Positions 1 through 9,409 of a stretch of 64,000 bases of DNA are shown here, in pieces. Made by a program: the position numbers and the translations under genes. The notes beneath the pieces are model-generated. The model was not told the origin of the DNA. It worked only from the letters and a program-made list of their open reading frames with translations, and made no database searches. The stretch lies in assembly GCF_047730085.1 (NCBI RefSeq), contig NZ_CP159830.1, positions 1,736,001 to 1,800,000 of the forward strand, read 5' to 3'. The stretch's first letter is position 1; every line of letters begins with the position of its first letter. This DNA comes from Njordibacter sp937773555. Lineage in GTDB: Bacteria; Pseudomonadota; Gammaproteobacteria; Pseudomonadales; Balneatricaceae.

Positions 1-90
1 TGTATCACCCATTAATGATAACAATTTATTGATTAGATTTGTTACAATGTGTGTATATTAAGGATTATCTTACACTTCATTACACAATCA

Positions 91-951
91 ATGACGCAAA
101 ACCACGTAACACCTATTATTGCTTATCAGGGCCATCAAGGTGCTTATTCCCACCTGTCTTGCCAACGGATGTTCCCCAACTTTGAAGCTCGTGCTTGCAT
201 GAGCTTCAGCGCTGCTATGGCGATGGTAGAGCGAGGCGAAGCTCACATTGCTATGATTCCTGTAGAAAACTCTACCGCAGGCCGGGTAGAAGAAATTTAC
301 CGCCAACTACCTCACACGTCGCTGTATGTTATTGGTGAACATTATGAACCGGTTAACCATTGTTTATTAGGTTTGAAAAACAGCTCAGTAGCGCAGATAA
401 AAACTGTGGGCTCACACCCCCAAGCGTTGGCTCAATGTGATAAACGCCTTACAAAGCTTAACATTCGACCTACAGCAACGCTAGATACCGCTGGGGCTGC
501 CCTTGAAGTGAGCCAAAAAGGTGATCTGAGTCATGGTGCTATCGCCTCTAGCTTAGCCGCACAGCTGTATGATTTAGCTATTCTACAAGAGAATTTTCAA
601 GACGTTCAGGGCAATACCACGCGTTTCTTAATCTTATCGCGTGAACATAAAATCCCTACTCAAGTCATCGGTCAAAAATACATCACTTCATTTTTGTTTA
701 CCGTACGCAACATCCCCTCTGCTCTATACAAGGCCATGGGTGGCTTGGCCACCAATAACGTTAACCTAATTAAATTAGAAAGCTATACCCCAGACGGGCG
801 AATGGTAGCAACTCAGTTTCACATTGATGCTGAAGCCCATCCACACGACGCCAATATGATTTTAGCCATGGACGAATTGGCTTATTTTGCTAAAGACATC
901 CGTATGTTAGGCACCTATGTTGCTAGTGACTATAGGTACCTAAAGGTTTAA
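91..951 (+). CDS. pheA: Prephenate dehydratase (monofunctional PheA)
   Basis: Converts prephenate to phenylpyruvate in phenylalanine synthesis, in the cytosol. The 286-residue protein opens with the dehydratase domain (GHQGAYSH near residue 14, PVENSTAGRV near 57, the catalytic-region TRF in NTTRFLIL near 175) and ends with an ACT regulatory domain containing LIKLESYTP, the ESRP-type phenylalanine-binding motif with changes. There is no chorismate mutase domain, so this is the stand-alone form, unlike the fused P-protein of many gammaproteobacteria. I chose the ATG at 91, where family similarity begins. A GTG at 49 is in frame but adds unconserved residues, and neither start has a strong Shine-Dalgarno. 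It stands alone, followed by an 87-base gap. Confidence 0.93.
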   Translation: MTQNHVTPIIAYQGHQGAYSHLSCQRMFPNFEARACMSFSAAMAMVERGEAHIAMIPVENSTAGRVEEIYRQLPHTSLYVIGEHYEPVNHCLLGLKNSSVAQIKTVGSHPQALAQCDKRLTKLNIRPTATLDTAGAALEVSQKGDLSHGAIASSLAAQLYDLAILQENFQDVQGNTTRFLILSREHKIPTQVIGQKYITSFLFTVRNIPSALYKAMGGLATNNVNLIKLESYTPDGRMVATQFHIDAEAHPHDANMILAMDELAYFAKDIRMLGTYVASDYRYLKV

Positions 952-1038
952 ACCCGTGCAACATAAATAACGACTTATACCTAAAGCCCATTTTTTAACA
1001 ATTATCAACACTAGCTACACCAGTCTGGAGTCGACATC

Positions 1039-1638
1039 ATGTTTCAATCAACTAAATTACTTTATGCATTAACACTTGTGCTGCTATTTTCAGGCGGGCT
1101 GTTATTAGCTAAATATGCACCATGGGCTGATCAAAGCACGGCTAACGCAGGGTATGCTAATTTGGGCGGCGACTTCACATTAAGTTCTAAGGATGGAGAA
1201 GTGAGCCTTGAAGACTACCGTGGTCAGGTGGTGTTGATGTATTTTGGCTTTACCTCATGTCCAGATGTATGCCCTACTGCGCTCTCCACCATGGCAGCAA
1301 GCATGCGCCAATTAACACCCAATCTAGAAGCGCAAATTCAACCCTTATTTGTTAGCGTAGATCCAGGCCGTGACACACTAGATAATCTGGCCATGTACAG
1401 TGCCTACTTTCACCCTAGAATGTTGGGTATTACTGGAAGCATTGAAGCCATTGATGAGATAGTAAAAAAGTATGGGGCATACTATAGCCATATCCCACTA
1501 GAAAACTCTGCACTAGCCTATACTGTAGACCACACCTCTCGGGTATACCTTATAGGCACTGAAGGTCAGCTTATAAGCACTGTTGCTCACGGCACCTCAG
1601 TAGACGAATTGGTAGCTTTACTTAAGCAACATTTGTAG
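1039..1638 (+). CDS. SCO1/SenC family copper chaperone
   Basis: SCO proteins deliver copper to, or reduce the cysteines of, the CuA site of cytochrome c oxidase at the periplasmic face of the membrane. The 199-residue protein has an N-terminal membrane anchor (about residues 7-24) and then a thioredoxin-like fold. Copper-ligand cysteines C74 and C78 lie in TSCPDVCP, and the third ligand H165 lies in DHTSRVYLI. These are the defining SCO residues. GGAG lies upstream of the ATG. Its 3' end overlaps the convergent epmC by 17 bases. No cytochrome oxidase genes are nearby, so its target oxidase must lie elsewhere. Confidence 0.92.
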   Translation: MFQSTKLLYALTLVLLFSGGLLLAKYAPWADQSTANAGYANLGGDFTLSSKDGEVSLEDYRGQVVLMYFGFTSCPDVCPTALSTMAASMRQLTPNLEAQIQPLFVSVDPGRDTLDNLAMYSAYFHPRMLGITGSIEAIDEIVKKYGAYYSHIPLENSALAYTVDHTSRVYLIGTEGQLISTVAHGTSVDELVALLKQHL

Positions 1639-2206
1639 GTTTTTCTTCTGGCCAGTAGAGCTTATCAAGAGTGACGAAGCCACCATAGGTTTGCTGTAAT
1701 TGCAAAAACAGTAGCCTTGCCTCGGGTGGCAACCCATGGGCAAAATAGGCCCGCGCCTGAGCTGAAACAGCTAACCTAAAGGCTAAGTCATCGCAGTCTG
1801 CACCGTTTAGGTTATCGGCGCTGGCAACAAACAGTCGCTGAGTTGCCAAACTAAACAGCCACTCTAGGGCCTGTGGTTTAACCTCTACTTTTTCAAATTC
1901 TGCTTGCTGCTGATGACTGCGTCCGTCTGGTCGGTACCAATAACCAAAATCTTCAAGTAATCTTCTGGCCTTACCAGCCACACACCAATGTGATATTTCA
2001 TGCAAAGCGCTGGCAAAGTAACCGTGGGCAAATACTATTTGGTGAACTGCACACTGAGCGTTAGCTGGTTCATAAATGGGCTCATCTAGTTTACCATGGC
2101 GCCCATCACACAAGGCACAGACTAGGCGTGTGTTAAGTGACTTGACGAACAACCCATCAAACAGCTTAATGATTTGCTGGCACTGGCATTTAGTGTGTTT
2201 AGGCAT
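1622..2206 (-). CDS. epmC: Elongation factor P hydroxylase EpmC
   Basis: EpmC (YfcM) hydroxylates the beta-lysylated lysine of elongation factor P, the last step of that modification. The 194-residue protein carries the family metal site in HEISHW (H69, E70, H73, an HExxH pattern) and conserved stretches such as HQIVFAHGYFASALHE and DCDDLAFRLAVSAQA. Length fits the family. No membrane segment or signal peptide is visible. It converges on the SCO gene and overlaps its end. The partner genes epmA, epmB and efp are not in this window. Confidence 0.88.
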   Translation of the reverse strand: MPKHTKCQCQQIIKLFDGLFVKSLNTRLVCALCDGRHGKLDEPIYEPANAQCAVHQIVFAHGYFASALHEISHWCVAGKARRLLEDFGYWYRPDGRSHQQQAEFEKVEVKPQALEWLFSLATQRLFVASADNLNGADCDDLAFRLAVSAQARAYFAHGLPPEARLLFLQLQQTYGGFVTLDKLYWPEEKPTNVA

Positions 2207-2283
2207 TAGTTAATTATGGCCGAATATGCACAAAGCGGCTATTATAGCCCATCTTTTTTCCCACCAACACTTTGGTTTTTCTA

Positions 2284-3669
2284 ATGCATCAAATAACGGG
2301 CCATACCTACAGCGCAGCAGCCATGGGCCAGGAATTACGTCAATTCTTGCGCTTAGGTACTCCCATACTCATTGCTGAAGCGTTACATATGAGCGCCAGC
2401 TTCGTTGATACTATTATGGCAGGTCGTTATAGCTCAGCAGACTTAGCTGCTGTGGCTGTTGGATCTAGCTTGTTATTCCCCGTATTAATATTGATGATGG
2501 GGACTATCATGGCAACAACACCCACTGTTGCTCAATACTTCGGTGCAAAAAAGCTCACTCTAATCGGCCCTTTTGTGCAGCAATCTTTATGGCTAGCTGC
2601 CATCTTAAGCTGCTTAGCTGTGGGGTTGTTATACGCCTTAGACCCATTATTTGATTGGTTAGACATTAAGGATCCAATAAAAGGCATCGGTTTACGTTAT
2701 TTGCATGCAGCTGCATTAAGTTTGCCGGCTGTGGCCATTATGCAGAGCCTGCGTAGCTTCAGTGAAGGTTTAGGTATCACTAAACCTATGATGTATTTTA
2801 GTTTGTTAGGCTTAGTGATCAATATCCCCATGAACTATATCTTTATTTATGGGTATTTTGGTATCCCAGAAATGGGTGGCGAAGGCTGCGGTTGGGCAAC
2901 TGCCATAAGTATGTGGGCCAGCGTTATTGGCATGGCTATTTATGTTTATATTAAGCCTGCTTACCACCAGTGCGCTATGTTTAGCCAGTTTAATTGGCCA
3001 CAACTGAGCATTCAAATTAAGATTTTAAAAGTGGGTTTACCCATCGGTTTTTCTATTTTTATAGAAGCCACAATGTTCGCCATAGTCGCTTTACTGCTAG
3101 CACCGCTGGGTGCCGATATTGTTGCTGCTCACCAATTAGTTCTCAACTTTACCAGCATGTGCTTTATGATCCCATTGAGCATTGGCATGGCACTCACCAT
3201 CCGCGTAGGCCACGGCATTGGTGGCAACTTGCCAGAGCAAGTGAAACGTTCTGTGCTGGTTGGTTTTGGCCTGGCATTAGGTCTATCAAGCTTAACCTGC
3301 TTGCTTATGCTCCTGCTTCCAGTCACCTTAGCAAACATTTACACTACTGAACCTATTGTGGTAGAAATTGCTGCAAGCCTATTTATTTTTGCTGCGTTGT
3401 TCCAGTTTTCAGATGCGTTACAGATCGCTGCCAATGGTGCTTTACGTGGCTTTAAAGATACTGCTAAACCATTATTACTTATTTTCATTTCTTATTGGTT
3501 AACTGGCCTGCCCCTAGGCTACATATTAGGCATGACAGACATCATCTACCCTGCAATGGGTGCCTCAGGATTTTGGATTGGCATCATTTTTGGCCTCAGT
3601 GTGGCAGCACTGCTGTTAAGCCTGCGCTTATGGCGAGTTTTAAGTAAGCCTTTTCCACACCCCAGCTAG
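2284..3669 (+). CDS. MATE family multidrug efflux transporter (NorM-like)
   Basis: Inner-membrane antiporter of the MATE family, which exports cationic drugs in exchange for sodium ions or protons. The 461-residue protein has about twelve hydrophobic segments in two repeated halves. Family hallmarks include FVDTIMAGRYSSADLAAVAVG near the N-terminus and PMNYIFIYG and GGEGCGWATA in the middle. The ATG at 2284 is preferred over an in-frame TTG at 2272; another in-frame ATG lies at 2323. It is an independent unit between epmC and trxA. Substrate cannot be read from sequence. Confidence 0.9.
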   Translation: MHQITGHTYSAAAMGQELRQFLRLGTPILIAEALHMSASFVDTIMAGRYSSADLAAVAVGSSLLFPVLILMMGTIMATTPTVAQYFGAKKLTLIGPFVQQSLWLAAILSCLAVGLLYALDPLFDWLDIKDPIKGIGLRYLHAAALSLPAVAIMQSLRSFSEGLGITKPMMYFSLLGLVINIPMNYIFIYGYFGIPEMGGEGCGWATAISMWASVIGMAIYVYIKPAYHQCAMFSQFNWPQLSIQIKILKVGLPIGFSIFIEATMFAIVALLLAPLGADIVAAHQLVLNFTSMCFMIPLSIGMALTIRVGHGIGGNLPEQVKRSVLVGFGLALGLSSLTCLLMLLLPVTLANIYTTEPIVVEIAASLFIFAALFQFSDALQIAANGALRGFKDTAKPLLLIFISYWLTGLPLGYILGMTDIIYPAMGASGFWIGIIFGLSVAALLLSLRLWRVLSKPFPHPS

Positions 3670-3801
3670 GTTGATTTATTAGCCAGCGCCACTATATACA
3701 TCTTACAGACCTAAAAAGTAACTTTTTCTTGGCTCAATGCTACTGAGTTTTACTTCAAAACCACGTATCATAGCCTTAAACAACCTAATTAAGAGAACAC
3801 C

Positions 3802-4128
3802 ATGAGCGAACTAACTCACGCGGTAACAGACGCCACCTTTGACCTCGACGTCGCCAATGCAGATGTGCCTGTATTACTAGACTTTTGGGCACCTTGGTGT
3901 GGCCCATGCAAAATGATAGCGCCTATCCTAGAAGACGTTGCTGCTGAATTTGAAGGCAGCGTTAAGGTATGCAAGATCAACGTTGACGAAAATAGCGAAA
4001 TTGCTGCTCGCTATGGTGTGCGTGGCATTCCAACTTTAATGTTGTTTAACAACGGTGAAGTTGCAGGCACTAAAGTAGGCGCTTTGGCTAAATCTGATTT
4101 GTTAGCATTTATTTCTGATAACACCTAA
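3802..4128 (+). CDS. trxA: Thioredoxin 1
   Basis: General cytosolic disulfide reductase. The 108-residue protein has the canonical active site FWAPWCGPCK near residues 29-38 and the cis-proline motif RGIPTLMLF. Length and sequence are typical of TrxA. A purine-rich AAGAGAAC precedes the ATG. The gene is monocistronic and ends in a strong hairpin terminator shared with the convergent proQ-type gene. Confidence 0.96.
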   Translation: MSELTHAVTDATFDLDVANADVPVLLDFWAPWCGPCKMIAPILEDVAAEFEGSVKVCKINVDENSEIAARYGVRGIPTLMLFNNGEVAGTKVGALAKSDLLAFISDNT

Positions 4129-4146
4129 TCAGTTTGTCTAGGATAT

Positions 4147-4175
4147 AAAAAAACCGAGCATTGCTCGGTTTTTTT
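4147..4175. terminator. Bidirectional terminator between trxA and proQ
   Basis: Stem CCGAGCA / TGCTCGG with a one-base loop, flanked by a run of seven A on the left and seven T on the right. Either strand therefore gives a hairpin followed by a U-tract. It lies between two convergent genes. Confidence 0.92.
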
Positions 4176-4197
4176 AGGCTTGGTAAAAGCAACTCAC

Positions 4198-5019
4198 TTA
4201 TTTCTTATTTTTACTAAGCAATAGGTCTAATTTGCTCGCCATGCGTTGCCCCTCATTTAAACCATCAAAGGGGCTTGGGGCTTTTTCTATCTTTGCTTCA
4301 GGCTTATGGTCTTTTGGCTGAGCGCTCTTTTTAGGCTTAGAGTGCACCTGATCAGGGCGCTTTCTAGCGCTGGGTCTTGGCTTATTAGGCTTGCGTGGCG
4401 CCGGCAACTTAGTTAATGCGTGAATCGCTTCATCAGCCGTCACTGCACCTTCAGCTTCACCAAGCAAATTAATACGGGGCGCTGCATCCGTTTGCGACTT
4501 TAGATATCCAAAAGCTCGCACATAACTCGCAAGCCCACGCTTGATCTTAGTTTGACTCAGTTTTCCGTCAGCCACCAAATCTTCTTGAATACCAACCTTA
4601 AGTGGCCTAGGTTTAGCAAAGCAGAAGGTTTGTGGGTAGGTTTCACATATCAGCTCAACCGCTGCACGATTTGCCGCACGGCTTTTAGCTTTTTTACGGT
4701 CTGCTGCACTTATCTCTGGCACAACTGGCTCGGGTACTATCGAACTTATTGTTTCTGCAGGTGCAGTTTGCACTGCGGCAGGAGATATTTCTGTGATGGG
4801 TAATTCGCTAGTACTGGTCATAATGTCTTGATTTTGATTATCTGTAAGTATCTGGCTGCGGTTATGCTCAACTTGCTGCTTTAGCTGACTATGCTCTTGC
4901 CTTAGAACATTAACCTGCTGTTGCGACTGCACCAGAATTTTTTGTTGATTTTTAATACGCTCTGAAAGTTGCTGAGTTAGCTCTAGAGTGTCTGTATTTG
5001 TTAACTTAGAATCAGTCAT
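4198..5019 (-). CDS. ProQ/FinO domain RNA-binding protein with N-terminal coiled coil
   Basis: ProQ/FinO proteins bind structured RNAs and act as small-RNA chaperones. The 273-residue protein has the ProQ domain in the middle (about residues 110-215: ELICETYPQTFCF, PRPLKVGIQEDL, LASYVRAFGYL). A Lys/Pro/Arg-rich basic linker and a short conserved C-terminal end follow. The first about 50 residues are Gln/Glu-rich with heptad-like spacing (LSERIKNQQKILVQSQQQV), suggesting a coiled coil. E. coli ProQ begins directly with the FinO domain and lacks such an extension. Function as an RNA chaperone is inferred from family membership. Confidence 0.85.
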   Translation of the reverse strand: MTDSKLTNTDTLELTQQLSERIKNQQKILVQSQQQVNVLRQEHSQLKQQVEHNRSQILTDNQNQDIMTSTSELPITEISPAAVQTAPAETISSIVPEPVVPEISAADRKKAKSRAANRAAVELICETYPQTFCFAKPRPLKVGIQEDLVADGKLSQTKIKRGLASYVRAFGYLKSQTDAAPRINLLGEAEGAVTADEAIHALTKLPAPRKPNKPRPSARKRPDQVHSKPKKSAQPKDHKPEAKIEKAPSPFDGLNEGQRMASKLDLLLSKNKK

Positions 5020-5229
5020 TGTTATCTTAAACTATTAAAGCCTAGCCTTTTCATTACGTTGGACATTGTACCTATTGATTCACTCAAGGGCTATAGATTT
5101 GAGCTTTTTACATAAACTTGAGTCTTCCACTTGCAGAAAGCGCCTATCCTTGCCTATACTCTAAACACCTAAGCTAAACATTATCGTACTATTATATCGT
5201 TAAATCCAGTTTTCTTAGAGGATGCTGTC

Positions 5230-5931
5230 ATGTCCACTGCCATACCCGCCGCCAAGGTTATAGACCTTTTTAGTGGCCAAGAGCACCAAACCCATCACCG
5301 CCCTCAGGTGGTGCGATTAGCACCAGAGCTAGATGGCTTTGAAGTGCTCTATTCTAATGAACATGGCCACCCTAAAACTGGCCAAGAATTATTTTCTGTT
5401 AAAATTTTGTTCTGGGCTTTATTGGATGATGGCTCCTTTGCTGGGATGATTCCGTGGTTTGACGAGCTAATCATTTGTGCAGACCTAAACTGCCCTAAAA
5501 AAGGTTTTTTTCAGGGGTATTATGACCCTGGCCTTGATCAAAACATGCCTCAGGTGCCAGAACATAAATGCATTGAACTTATTACAGCGGCAGATTATTT
5601 TGATTTTGAAGTAGACGATACCGTGTTTGTGGTGCAAGAGCTTCCCGATACATGTGGTAGCCACGCCGTATTTACCGCTGATAACTTTAACAGCTTTTCA
5701 ATGTCCGAAGTATTTAGTTGGCGTTTGTTTAGTGATGGCTGCATTCAAGCCCAAATGGTTAATCTTGAGCAAGTGGTTCGCTGGCCGGTTCTGGTTGGAG
5801 ATGATTGTTTAATTGCTTGTGATGAGGTAGCCGACTTTGTCAACTTTTTCCAATACCGAGTGGCTATCAACATTAAAGAGCAAGATGCAGACACCATGGC
5901 TGTACTGGACCAGCTCAAATCAGACATCTAG
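5230..5931 (+). CDS. Conserved hypothetical protein, acidic, soluble
   Basis: I do not recognise a named family. The 233-residue product is acidic, lacks a signal peptide or membrane segment, and contains Cys-bearing stretches (IICADLNCPKKGFF, PDTCGSHAVF, DDCLIACDEV). The ATG follows AGAGG at good spacing, and reading is uninterrupted. It is transcribed alone, convergent with the topA-side genes and divergent from the ProQ gene. Codon use looks like the neighbours. Confidence 0.7.
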   Translation: MSTAIPAAKVIDLFSGQEHQTHHRPQVVRLAPELDGFEVLYSNEHGHPKTGQELFSVKILFWALLDDGSFAGMIPWFDELIICADLNCPKKGFFQGYYDPGLDQNMPQVPEHKCIELITAADYFDFEVDDTVFVVQELPDTCGSHAVFTADNFNSFSMSEVFSWRLFSDGCIQAQMVNLEQVVRWPVLVGDDCLIACDEVADFVNFFQYRVAINIKEQDADTMAVLDQLKSDI

Positions 5932-5964
5932 CCTCTACTTATGATTCTGTGGAGTAGTACTGAG

Positions 5965-6492
5965 TTACCACTCCTCCAGAGAATCTCTCATAGACGTTTG
6001 TAACGCTTGCAAATGTTTGATCCAACCGGCTACTGGCCAATGGTCTGGGTCAGTTAAATCACCTTCTGAATAGCTTACAATAAATTGTTCAGACTCAGTC
6101 TGTGGTTTGGCTAAAACAGAAAAGTCGGTTATTTCTTGCAGCTCAATCCATCGCTTCCAATCCCCCTCTTGCAGCAGCAAAAGTATTTGCTGAGCTTCTG
6201 GGGATAGATAGTCTTGTTTAACAAGCAAGGCTTCAATTTCCACCCAGGTGAGTAACGTAATATCATCAAACCGAGTATTGGCTAACTGCTTTAAACTGGC
6301 TTGAGTAAGCAATTTTGCAGCATTTAAAAGGTGATCAATGATGGCGTATTGATAGGCCATACGCTGGGGCCGCTGCCGCCAATAATGAGGGTGCTCTGGG
6401 TCGCCATAGTTAGACAACAAATCCTGCCATAAACGTTTGCTAAACGCCAGCCGGTGTTGACTTGCGCTTAGCCATTGGTCTTGAACAGCCAT
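5965..6492 (-). CDS. DUF6586-like hypothetical protein downstream of topA
   Basis: Cytosolic 175-residue protein, Leu/Gln/Trp-rich and probably helical, with no signal or membrane segment. It starts one base after the topA stop, so it is almost certainly co-transcribed with topA. In Pseudomonas a small gene (DUF6586) occupies the same place, and I assign this family mainly on position and on the N-terminal pattern (SASQHRLAFSKRL). Function is unknown. Confidence 0.6.
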   Translation of the reverse strand: MAVQDQWLSASQHRLAFSKRLWQDLLSNYGDPEHPHYWRQRPQRMAYQYAIIDHLLNAAKLLTQASLKQLANTRFDDITLLTWVEIEALLVKQDYLSPEAQQILLLLQEGDWKRWIELQEITDFSVLAKPQTESEQFIVSYSEGDLTDPDHWPVAGWIKHLQALQTSMRDSLEEW

Positions 6493-6493
6493 A

Positions 6494-9190
6494 CTATTTT
6501 TTCGCGCTAGCTGTTTTTTTAACTACTTTTTTAGCCGGCTTTTTAACTACTTTTTTAGCAGACTTTTTCACCGGCACATCTTCTACCCACTTACCACTCA
6601 CATACATAGCACGCCATCCTGAAGCTTTTTTTTCAACTTCGGACATAACGTACTGTTCCTTAGTTTTACGGCTATATCGAACGATGGAAGGGTTACCTTC
6701 ATGATCCTTTACCGGCGCTTTAAGTAAAAAGGCGTACTTAGGGTCTAGCACTTCTTTGTGAGGCAAAATTTCAGCCACCAAAGGTGCACGAGTTTCACGG
6801 TTTTTAGGAAATTTGCTGGCTGCCAAGAACAAACCTGCAGCACCATCTCGCAAAATATAATGGTCATCCACTTTTTCACATGCTAATTCTGGCATGGGAA
6901 TTGGATCCATTTTTGGTGGCGCAGCTTCACCACTGCGTAATAGTTTACGCGTGTTTTTACAGTCACTATTGGAGCAGTCAAAATATTTACCAAAACGCCC
7001 CGTTTTTAGGTGCATATCAGCTTCACATTTATCACATTGAATAAGTGGGCCATCGTACCCTTTAATCCGATACTCGCCAGCCTCTACTTCAAAACCACTA
7101 CAGTCTGGATTATTGCCACACACATGTAATTTACGCTTTGCATCAATTAAGTAGCCATCCATCGCCGTATCACAAATTTTGCAGCGGCGTTTTTTGATCA
7201 GTAAGCGAGATTCTGCTTCATCATCTGCATCTACAGCGACGACTTCATCACCAGGTATTAAATTTATGGTTTCTTTGCAGCGTTCTTTGGGTGGCAACGC
7301 ATAGCCAGAGCAACCCAAAAAGACACCCGTAGACGCCGTACGAATATTCATTGCTTTACTGCAACTTGGGCATTCTATGTCAGTCAGCGTTGGTGAGTTG
7401 GCCCGCATGCCATCTTCTGCTTCAGCAATACTCAACTTTCGAGTAAAGGCTTTATAAAACGCATTAAGCAGGCGTTTCCACTCAGTTTCGCCCTTGGCAA
7501 CACTATCTAAGCGCTGTTCCATATTGGCGGTAAATGAGTAATCCATTAAGTCTGAGAAATTCTCTTCCAACCTGTCTGTGACTATATCACCCATTTTTTC
7601 TGCATAGAAACGACGGTTTTGAACCATCACATAACCACGGTCTTGAATCGTAGAGATGATACTGGCATAAGTTGAAGGCCGGCCAATACCCTGTTTTTCA
7701 AGCTCTTTAACAAGGCTAGCTTCTGAAAAGCGTGGAGCAGACTTGGTAAAATGTTGGCTTGGCGTTAGCTGTTTCAAAGACAGCACATCGCCCTGATTTA
7801 CGTCAGGTAAGATTAAATCTTCATCTTTTTTGCTAGCGCTAGGCTGAACTCTAGAGTAGCCATCAAAACGCATAATACGCCCACGAGTGCGGAGGCTAAA
7901 GTCACCCGCTTCCACAACAATAGTAGTACTGGTAAATTGAGCAGGCAGCATCTGGCATGCCACAAATTGGCGCCAAATAAGCTCGTAGAGGCGCTCCGAG
8001 TCACGCTCCATGTTGCTTAGTTGAGTAGACTTCAACGCCACCTGAGAAGGCCGTATGGCCTCGTGAGCCTCTTGCGCACCATCCTTACTAGAATAACCAA
8101 TTGGATTAGCAGGCAGATACTCTTTGCCAAAGCTCTTTTCAATGTAATCACGGCAATTACTTACAGCATCTTTACTTAAGTTCGTTGAGTCAGTACGCAT
8201 GTAGGTAATGTAACCCGCTTCATAAAGCCGCTGGGCTAACATCATGGTTTTCTTCACCCCAAATCCTAAGCGCGTACTCGCAGCCTGTTGCAGCGTGGAG
8301 GTAATGTAAGGTGCAGAGGGTTTGCTTGAGGTGGGCTTATCTTGACGCTGTTGAACAACAAACTGTTGTTTTTCTAGCACCGCAACGGCAGCTTCGCTTT
8401 GTTGTTGGTTAACAGGTTTATACTCGTTACCATTTTGCTTATGAACCTGCAGAAGTAGTGGCTTGTTCTCAACATTGGTGACATCAGCTTTAAGTTCCCA
8501 GTATTCATCTGGCACAAAAGCACGAATAATCCGCTCTCGCTCAACAACTAACTTTACAGCAACAGACTGAACTCGCCCTGCAGATAGGCCACGAGCAATT
8601 TTCGCCCACAATAGTGGCGACACCATAAAGCCCACAACACGGTCTAAAAAGCGCCGTGCTTGTTGCGCATTAACGTGATCCATATCTAGTTCGCCCGGAT
8701 TGGCAAACGCAGCTTGGATCGCCGTTTCAGTAATTTCGTTAAATACGACACGCTGATAACGGCTTTGATCACCTCCAATGGCTTCACGAAGGTGCCACGC
8801 AATGGCTTCTCCTTCTCTATCCAAATCTGTTGCGAGGTAAATGGTGTCTGCGTCTTTGGCAAGACGGCGTAACTCTTCTACTACTTTTTCTTTACCAGGC
8901 AGTATTTGATAGTCAGCGCGCCAATCATTCCCAGGGTCGATACCCATGCGTCTGACAAGTTGCTGGCGAGATCTGGCTTGTTTGTAGATGACCTTATCGT
9001 CAGGGTCCATGTTACGTACTTTTGCAGCCTCGGCTGCGCGTGCTTTAGGGTCTGCACTTCCAGGAGGAGACTTAGTTGGCAAGTCACGTATATGGCCAAC
9101 ACTGGACTTTACAATAAATTCTGAACCCAGGTATTTATTGATGGTTTTAGCCTTGGCTGGTGATTCGACTATAACGAGGGACTTACCCAT
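6494..9190 (-). CDS. topA: DNA topoisomerase I
   Basis: Type IA topoisomerase that relaxes negative supercoils. The 898-residue protein opens with the Toprim domain (LVIVESPAKAKTI; later TDLDREGEAIAWHL). The active-site tyrosine region is GYITYMRTDSTNLS, followed by the cleavage/strand-passage domain and several C-terminal four-Cys zinc-finger repeats (CPSC, CKIC, CDKC patterns). The tail is a Lys-rich, Ala/Val-spaced segment. The ATG at 9190 (MGKSLVIVESP) is preferred over an in-frame TTG at 9205. The gene is followed directly by the DUF6586-like gene. Confidence 0.96.
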   Translation of the reverse strand: MGKSLVIVESPAKAKTINKYLGSEFIVKSSVGHIRDLPTKSPPGSADPKARAAEAAKVRNMDPDDKVIYKQARSRQQLVRRMGIDPGNDWRADYQILPGKEKVVEELRRLAKDADTIYLATDLDREGEAIAWHLREAIGGDQSRYQRVVFNEITETAIQAAFANPGELDMDHVNAQQARRFLDRVVGFMVSPLLWAKIARGLSAGRVQSVAVKLVVERERIIRAFVPDEYWELKADVTNVENKPLLLQVHKQNGNEYKPVNQQQSEAAVAVLEKQQFVVQQRQDKPTSSKPSAPYITSTLQQAASTRLGFGVKKTMMLAQRLYEAGYITYMRTDSTNLSKDAVSNCRDYIEKSFGKEYLPANPIGYSSKDGAQEAHEAIRPSQVALKSTQLSNMERDSERLYELIWRQFVACQMLPAQFTSTTIVVEAGDFSLRTRGRIMRFDGYSRVQPSASKKDEDLILPDVNQGDVLSLKQLTPSQHFTKSAPRFSEASLVKELEKQGIGRPSTYASIISTIQDRGYVMVQNRRFYAEKMGDIVTDRLEENFSDLMDYSFTANMEQRLDSVAKGETEWKRLLNAFYKAFTRKLSIAEAEDGMRANSPTLTDIECPSCSKAMNIRTASTGVFLGCSGYALPPKERCKETINLIPGDEVVAVDADDEAESRLLIKKRRCKICDTAMDGYLIDAKRKLHVCGNNPDCSGFEVEAGEYRIKGYDGPLIQCDKCEADMHLKTGRFGKYFDCSNSDCKNTRKLLRSGEAAPPKMDPIPMPELACEKVDDHYILRDGAAGLFLAASKFPKNRETRAPLVAEILPHKEVLDPKYAFLLKAPVKDHEGNPSIVRYSRKTKEQYVMSEVEKKASGWRAMYVSGKWVEDVPVKKSAKKVVKKPAKKVVKKTASAKK

Positions 9191-9356
9191 GAAATTTAAT
9201 TCCAATGATTACGTATTCACCGCATCTGTCACGGTACCTTTAAGGCGCCTAAGTTTAGGCACATATCTGAGAAGGTCAAGCCTTAGTTGAAGGACCTATT
9301 CTTTAAAATTCCATTTTTTGATACAAAAAGCAAGCAATATCATCTAACAAAATTAC

Positions 9357-9380
9357 AAAAGGCTGGATAACCAGCCTTTT
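9357..9380 (-). terminator. Rho-independent terminator of fadBA
   Basis: Perfect 10-base stem AAAAGGCTGG / CCAGCCTTTT around an ATAA loop, about 30 bases past the fadA stop on the minus strand. It lies in the gap between fadA and the topA promoter region. Confidence 0.85.
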
Positions 9381-9409
9381 GAATTTATTGAAGTTTGTAG
9401 AAGCAATAC

